Assembly (NCBI RefSeq): GCF_039634365.2
Contig: NZ_CP155079.2
Location: 3,286,001 to 3,350,000, forward strand
Length of the DNA: 64,000 nt
Reading direction: 5' to 3'
Origin: Mucilaginibacter sp. PAMB04168
GTDB taxonomy: Bacteria; Bacteroidota; Bacteroidia; Sphingobacteriales; Sphingobacteriaceae
Shown: positions 62,163 to 64,000 of the stretch, in pieces
How positions within the stretch are numbered: the stretch's first letter is position 1
Layout: each line of letters starts with the position of its first letter
Notes under the pieces: model-generated
What the model was told of the DNA's origin: nothing
Database searches by the model: none
The model's input: the letters and a program-made list of their open reading frames with translations, nothing else
Position numbers and translations under genes: made by a program

Positions 62163-63854
62163 TTATTTAAAAGGTAAAAACCAGTTGCTTGTATTCATCA
62201 GGCGCGCCCTTACCGCCGAAGCTGCAGGGTTGCCATCTTTCAAAAGCTTATTGTATACCTTATCGGCCAGGAAAGCCGGATTGTTACGGCGTTGCGCTAT
62301 ACGCATCAGATCTTGCCACCGGTTACCCTCGTACGCTAACTCCAGGGCGGCTTCCTCCATTAGCTTGTCTTCCATGCCGAGCATATCCTGTTGCAGGTTT
62401 ACGTTAAGCAGCGTGGTGTTAACACGCGCACGAATACCCAAATTGCGGTGATACTTTCCACGAATTGAGGGCGCATCAAGTTTGCGTGCATCAAACGCAT
62501 AAGGCTCAGGCAATAGCGTTATTCTTCGTTTAGTTGCATCAGGCTGCGTTAAATCATCATACGCGCTTTTTATACCAGCATTTACCAGCGCCCAGGCAAT
62601 TTTGGTTTGACCATCGCGGTTAGCGGCTTCTGCATAACGCAAGTGCAGGGTTGCCGTACGATACAAGAACCATTTGCCATTTTTTTCAAGCTGGTTTATA
62701 GGCAAGCCTGTAGACGTGCTTAAGTAGTTGTATAAAAATTTAACAATTACCGGCTGTCCATTTATAATCCTATATGTATTGTTAGGTCCTCTTAAATCAA
62801 ATGGTGTGCCGTCACTTTGCTGCTGGGCGTTCCAATTATCAATTGCTGTTTGTGATGGTTTAACCAAGTACCTGCCGCCTGAATTTGCAAAAAGATCAAC
62901 AAATGGATTTTCCGGAGCAAAGTTTTTGTCGAACACCATAGACCATATCCACTCGGTTTGATATTCACGATCTTGTGTAGAGCGCGAGAAAAATGTTTGC
63001 CAGGCGCTTGCCGTAACAGCATCATTGTCTGAGCCGCTATTAAGCGTGTAGGTATTAAAGTAATTGTAACTATCACTCGGTCCTGCAGGTGTCGATGTTT
63101 CCAGTACTTGTTTATAAACTACTGCAGCATTATGATAGTCGTTATTCCACAAATACAAATCGCCCAGTAAACATTTCTTGTTGATAAAGAAAATCTTTGA
63201 TGGATAGCCGTCTATTTGAGTAACCAGTGAGTTGGCTGCCGGGTAAGGATCTTTATACGGTAATGCCTCCATAAAGGCAATAAGTGTTTTTACTAATGCA
63301 TCGAGCTTTAACTTCGGATATTTACTTTCATCCTTCACATCGGCCGCATTAGCCAGGCTCTCTGTAACATAGGGCACCTCGCCAAACTGTAAACCCAACT
63401 GAAAGTATAACCACGAACGCAGGGCGGCAACATCACTCCAACGCTGGTTAAAATCGTTGCTGGTTAGCTTTTTAGTATCGTACATTACTTTCAAGTTCTT
63501 CATTACATCGTTACAGTTGAGTATAACGGTATAAAAAGGCTGCGGGTCGGCATAAGTATTACCCGCCTGAACGCTGTGCGTGTTAATTTGCTGCAGTTCG
63601 GCACCTGCATTAGGGGTTACGTCCATTAAATCGGCACGTAACTCATTGAGTACTTCATACTGCCTGGCCAGCCCAAGCATTTTACCGTATATGCCAATAA
63701 CGGCTGCGTCGGCATCGTATATATTCTGAAATGTGTTTTTGTACTCAATTTGGTTTTGAGGCTCTACATCATACATATTGCGGCATGAGTATGAGCCCGA
63801 CAACAATACAACTAACGCTGCACTTTTTATAACAGAAGATATTTTAAGTTTCAT
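62163..63854 (-). CDS. SusD/RagB-family surface glycan-binding lipoprotein
   Basis: 563 residues. The lipobox is VLLSGSYSC, then the SusD start DVEPQNQIEYKNTFQNIYDA. TPR-like helices follow, and the C-terminal blocks MEEAALELAYEGNRWQDLMR and NWFLPFK-type end are family hallmarks. It caps the SusC-type TonB-dependent transporter encoded 12 bases upstream. The glycan is not known; the pectate-lyase-like neighbour suggests pectin. Confidence 0.95.
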   Translation of the reverse strand: MKLKISSVIKSAALVVLLSGSYSCRNMYDVEPQNQIEYKNTFQNIYDADAAVIGIYGKMLGLARQYEVLNELRADLMDVTPNAGAELQQINTHSVQAGNTYADPQPFYTVILNCNDVMKNLKVMYDTKKLTSNDFNQRWSDVAALRSWLYFQLGLQFGEVPYVTESLANAADVKDESKYPKLKLDALVKTLIAFMEALPYKDPYPAANSLVTQIDGYPSKIFFINKKCLLGDLYLWNNDYHNAAVVYKQVLETSTPAGPSDSYNYFNTYTLNSGSDNDAVTASAWQTFFSRSTQDREYQTEWIWSMVFDKNFAPENPFVDLFANSGGRYLVKPSQTAIDNWNAQQQSDGTPFDLRGPNNTYRIINGQPVIVKFLYNYLSTSTGLPINQLEKNGKWFLYRTATLHLRYAEAANRDGQTKIAWALVNAGIKSAYDDLTQPDATKRRITLLPEPYAFDARKLDAPSIRGKYHRNLGIRARVNTTLLNVNLQQDMLGMEDKLMEEAALELAYEGNRWQDLMRIAQRRNNPAFLADKVYNKLLKDGNPAASAVRARLMNTSNWFLPFK

Positions 63855-63866
63855 GTTGTGTTCTTA

Positions 63867-64000
63867 TTAAAGTCCAATACGTACGCCTAATTGCGCCGAT
63901 CTGAAGTTGGGTTCTAAAGCCGTATCAATACCTTGTGCTAAGGCGCTACCCGATCCGCTGAATTCCGGATCGTAGCCTAAATACTTAGTAACCGTAAATA
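63867..64000 (-). CDS. SusC/RagA-type TonB-dependent transporter, C-terminal end
   Basis: Only the last 44 codons are inside the window; the gene continues past base 64000. The end reads ...LEPNFRSAQLGVRIGL with a stop at 63867-63869, which is the typical last strand of SusC-like barrels (the aromatic, alternating FTVTKYLGYDPEFSG segment comes before it). It lies directly before susD on the minus strand. It forms the outer-membrane channel for oligosaccharides. Confidence 0.9.
   Translation of the reverse strand, partial: FTVTKYLGYDPEFSGSGSALAQGIDTALEPNFRSAQLGVRIGL

Noticed and set aside
1..64000. Search for tRNA, tmRNA, rRNA, CRISPR and insertion-sequence signals
   Set aside because: No cloverleaf-like element, repeat-spacer array, transposase or terminal inverted repeat was recognised; by-eye inspection can miss a divergent tRNA.

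Overview
The window is an ordinary chromosomal stretch of a Bacteroidota bacterium. It is most likely a member of the Sphingobacteriaceae of the Mucilaginibacter/Pedobacter kind, though that genus-level guess is inference. The support is: repeated Bacteroidota-type promoters (TTTG, about 19 bases, TAnnTTTG); a SusC/SusD pair with a pectate-lyase-like enzyme; futalosine menaquinone synthesis (MqnC); type B ribosomal protein L31; a LysS with a C-terminal tail; and families largely confined to this phylum (DUF5723, DUF4397, DACNV, Nramp-Usp fusion). Genes are dense. No rRNA, tRNA, CRISPR array, insertion sequence or phage gene was seen. Only one gap exceeds 300 bases (51461-51979).

Layout. 1-11.5 kb: end of mqnC, two tandem ferritin-like exported proteins, scpB, a very acidic small protein, a GNAT-like protein, an XRE regulator with a metallopeptidase that has no ATG start, mpl, an Rrf2/NAD(P)-reductase pair with a perfect inverted repeat upstream, and the run rpmE2 / GlmU-like / tpiA / prmA. 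11.7-26 kb: iscS-iscU-iscA, a long-chain acyl-CoA synthetase with a Crp-like regulator and a membrane hydroxylase, a DUF4397 lipoprotein, lysS, small orphans, ung, and divergent lrp / mntR-mntH followed by smpB. 26-39.5 kb: pcm, priA with DUF423, an envelope pair (DUF3352-like, DUF5723), rpmH-rnpA-yidD-tsaB, a ChaN-like protein, mscL, rpoN, DUF892 and YtxH proteins. rpmH is only 52 codons and was found by direct reading.

39.5-44.4 kb is a sensory block. A soluble PAS histidine kinase is divergent from a complete bacteriophytochrome kinase, which overlaps a single-domain response regulator. 46-53 kb is the accessory part: a 5'-nucleotidase split into two exported proteins, two near-identical lyase-like lipoproteins, a beta-lactamase-fold protein whose catalytic motifs are all degenerate, a GntR-type palindrome in the long gap, and a DACNV/DAC-domain protein. 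53-58 kb is an ispH-led run whose last two genes would convert 2-oxoadipate to D-2-hydroxyglutarate and then to 2-oxoglutarate. The window ends with MarR and SDR genes and the proximal part of a polysaccharide utilisation locus (susC end, susD, pectate-lyase-like) read on the minus strand.

The best leads are the DAC-domain protein with an altered nucleotide-binding motif, the pseudo-hydrolase/twin lyase-like lipoprotein locus with its candidate uronate-type operator, the 2-oxoadipate/D-2-hydroxyglutarate gene pair, the phytochrome block, and a recurring arrangement in which the TAnnTTTG box lies only 4-8 bases before the start codon.
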